Shown here: piece after piece, positions 8,188 through 8,204 of the stretch | Layout of the letters: every line of letters starts with the position of its first letter | How positions within the stretch are numbered: position 1 is the stretch's first letter | From: CAZXNF01 sp050741255 | Lineage (GTDB): Bacteria > Pseudomonadota > Gammaproteobacteria > Burkholderiales > SG8-41 | Reading direction: 5' to 3' | Assembly (NCBI GenBank): GCA_050741255.1 | Contig: JBOIEQ010000182.1 | Span: 1 to 8,204, forward strand | Length of the DNA: 8,204 nt | The notes under the pieces: model-generated | The model's database searches: none | What the model was told of the DNA's origin: nothing | The model's input: the letters and a program-made list of their open reading frames with translations, nothing else | Position numbers and translations under genes: made by a program

Positions 8188-8204
8188 TTTTTTCCTCCGT
8201 CGGT

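Overview
The window is about 8.2 kb of GC-rich bacterial chromosome. It is packed with genes on the minus strand, with one plus-strand gene (katG) among them. The high GC, the orphan Bug-type (TctC) periplasmic receptor, the strong AGGAGG-type ribosome sites and the sugar-acid catabolic genes suggest a betaproteobacterium, most likely Burkholderiales (Bordetella/Achromobacter/Cupriavidus type). This is inferred from gene content; no rRNA or other marker gene is present.

Layout from high to low coordinates. (1) 8187-6579, minus strand: a 344-residue protein of unknown function, then a 177-codon gene of the UGSC (seleno)protein family, then a good Rho-independent terminator. The second gene has an in-frame UGA at codon 95, exactly at the U of the U-G-S-C motif, followed at the expected distance by a stem-loop that fits a bacterial SECIS element. 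It would normally be miscalled as two short ORFs. (2) A second long hairpin at 6498-6533, then a Bug receptor (6459-5491) and an SMP-30/gluconolactonase-like lactonase (5481-4567), probably translationally coupled. (3) A convergent 12-bp perfect hairpin (4521-4547), with katG (2326-4482, plus strand) ending against it; katG encodes a complete catalase-peroxidase with all catalytic residues. (4) A 226-bp divergent intergenic region with a promoter candidate for each direction and an operator-like dyad. (5) An IlvD/Edd-family sugar-acid dehydratase of the L-arabinonate dehydratase type (2099-375), followed one base after its stop by an HpcH/HpaI aldolase (373 to beyond the left edge).

How the genes may work together: the lactonase (sugar lactone to sugar acid), dehydratase (sugar acid to 2-keto-3-deoxy acid) and aldolase (keto-deoxy acid to pyruvate plus an aldehyde) form a plausible non-phosphorylative sugar-acid route, with the Bug receptor as candidate uptake protein for a carboxylate. 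KatG splits this set physically and would detoxify peroxide. The Sec-containing UGSC protein and its partner are the most interesting part of the window: a candidate two-protein selenium-dependent redox or enzymatic system whose chemistry is, to my knowledge, not established.
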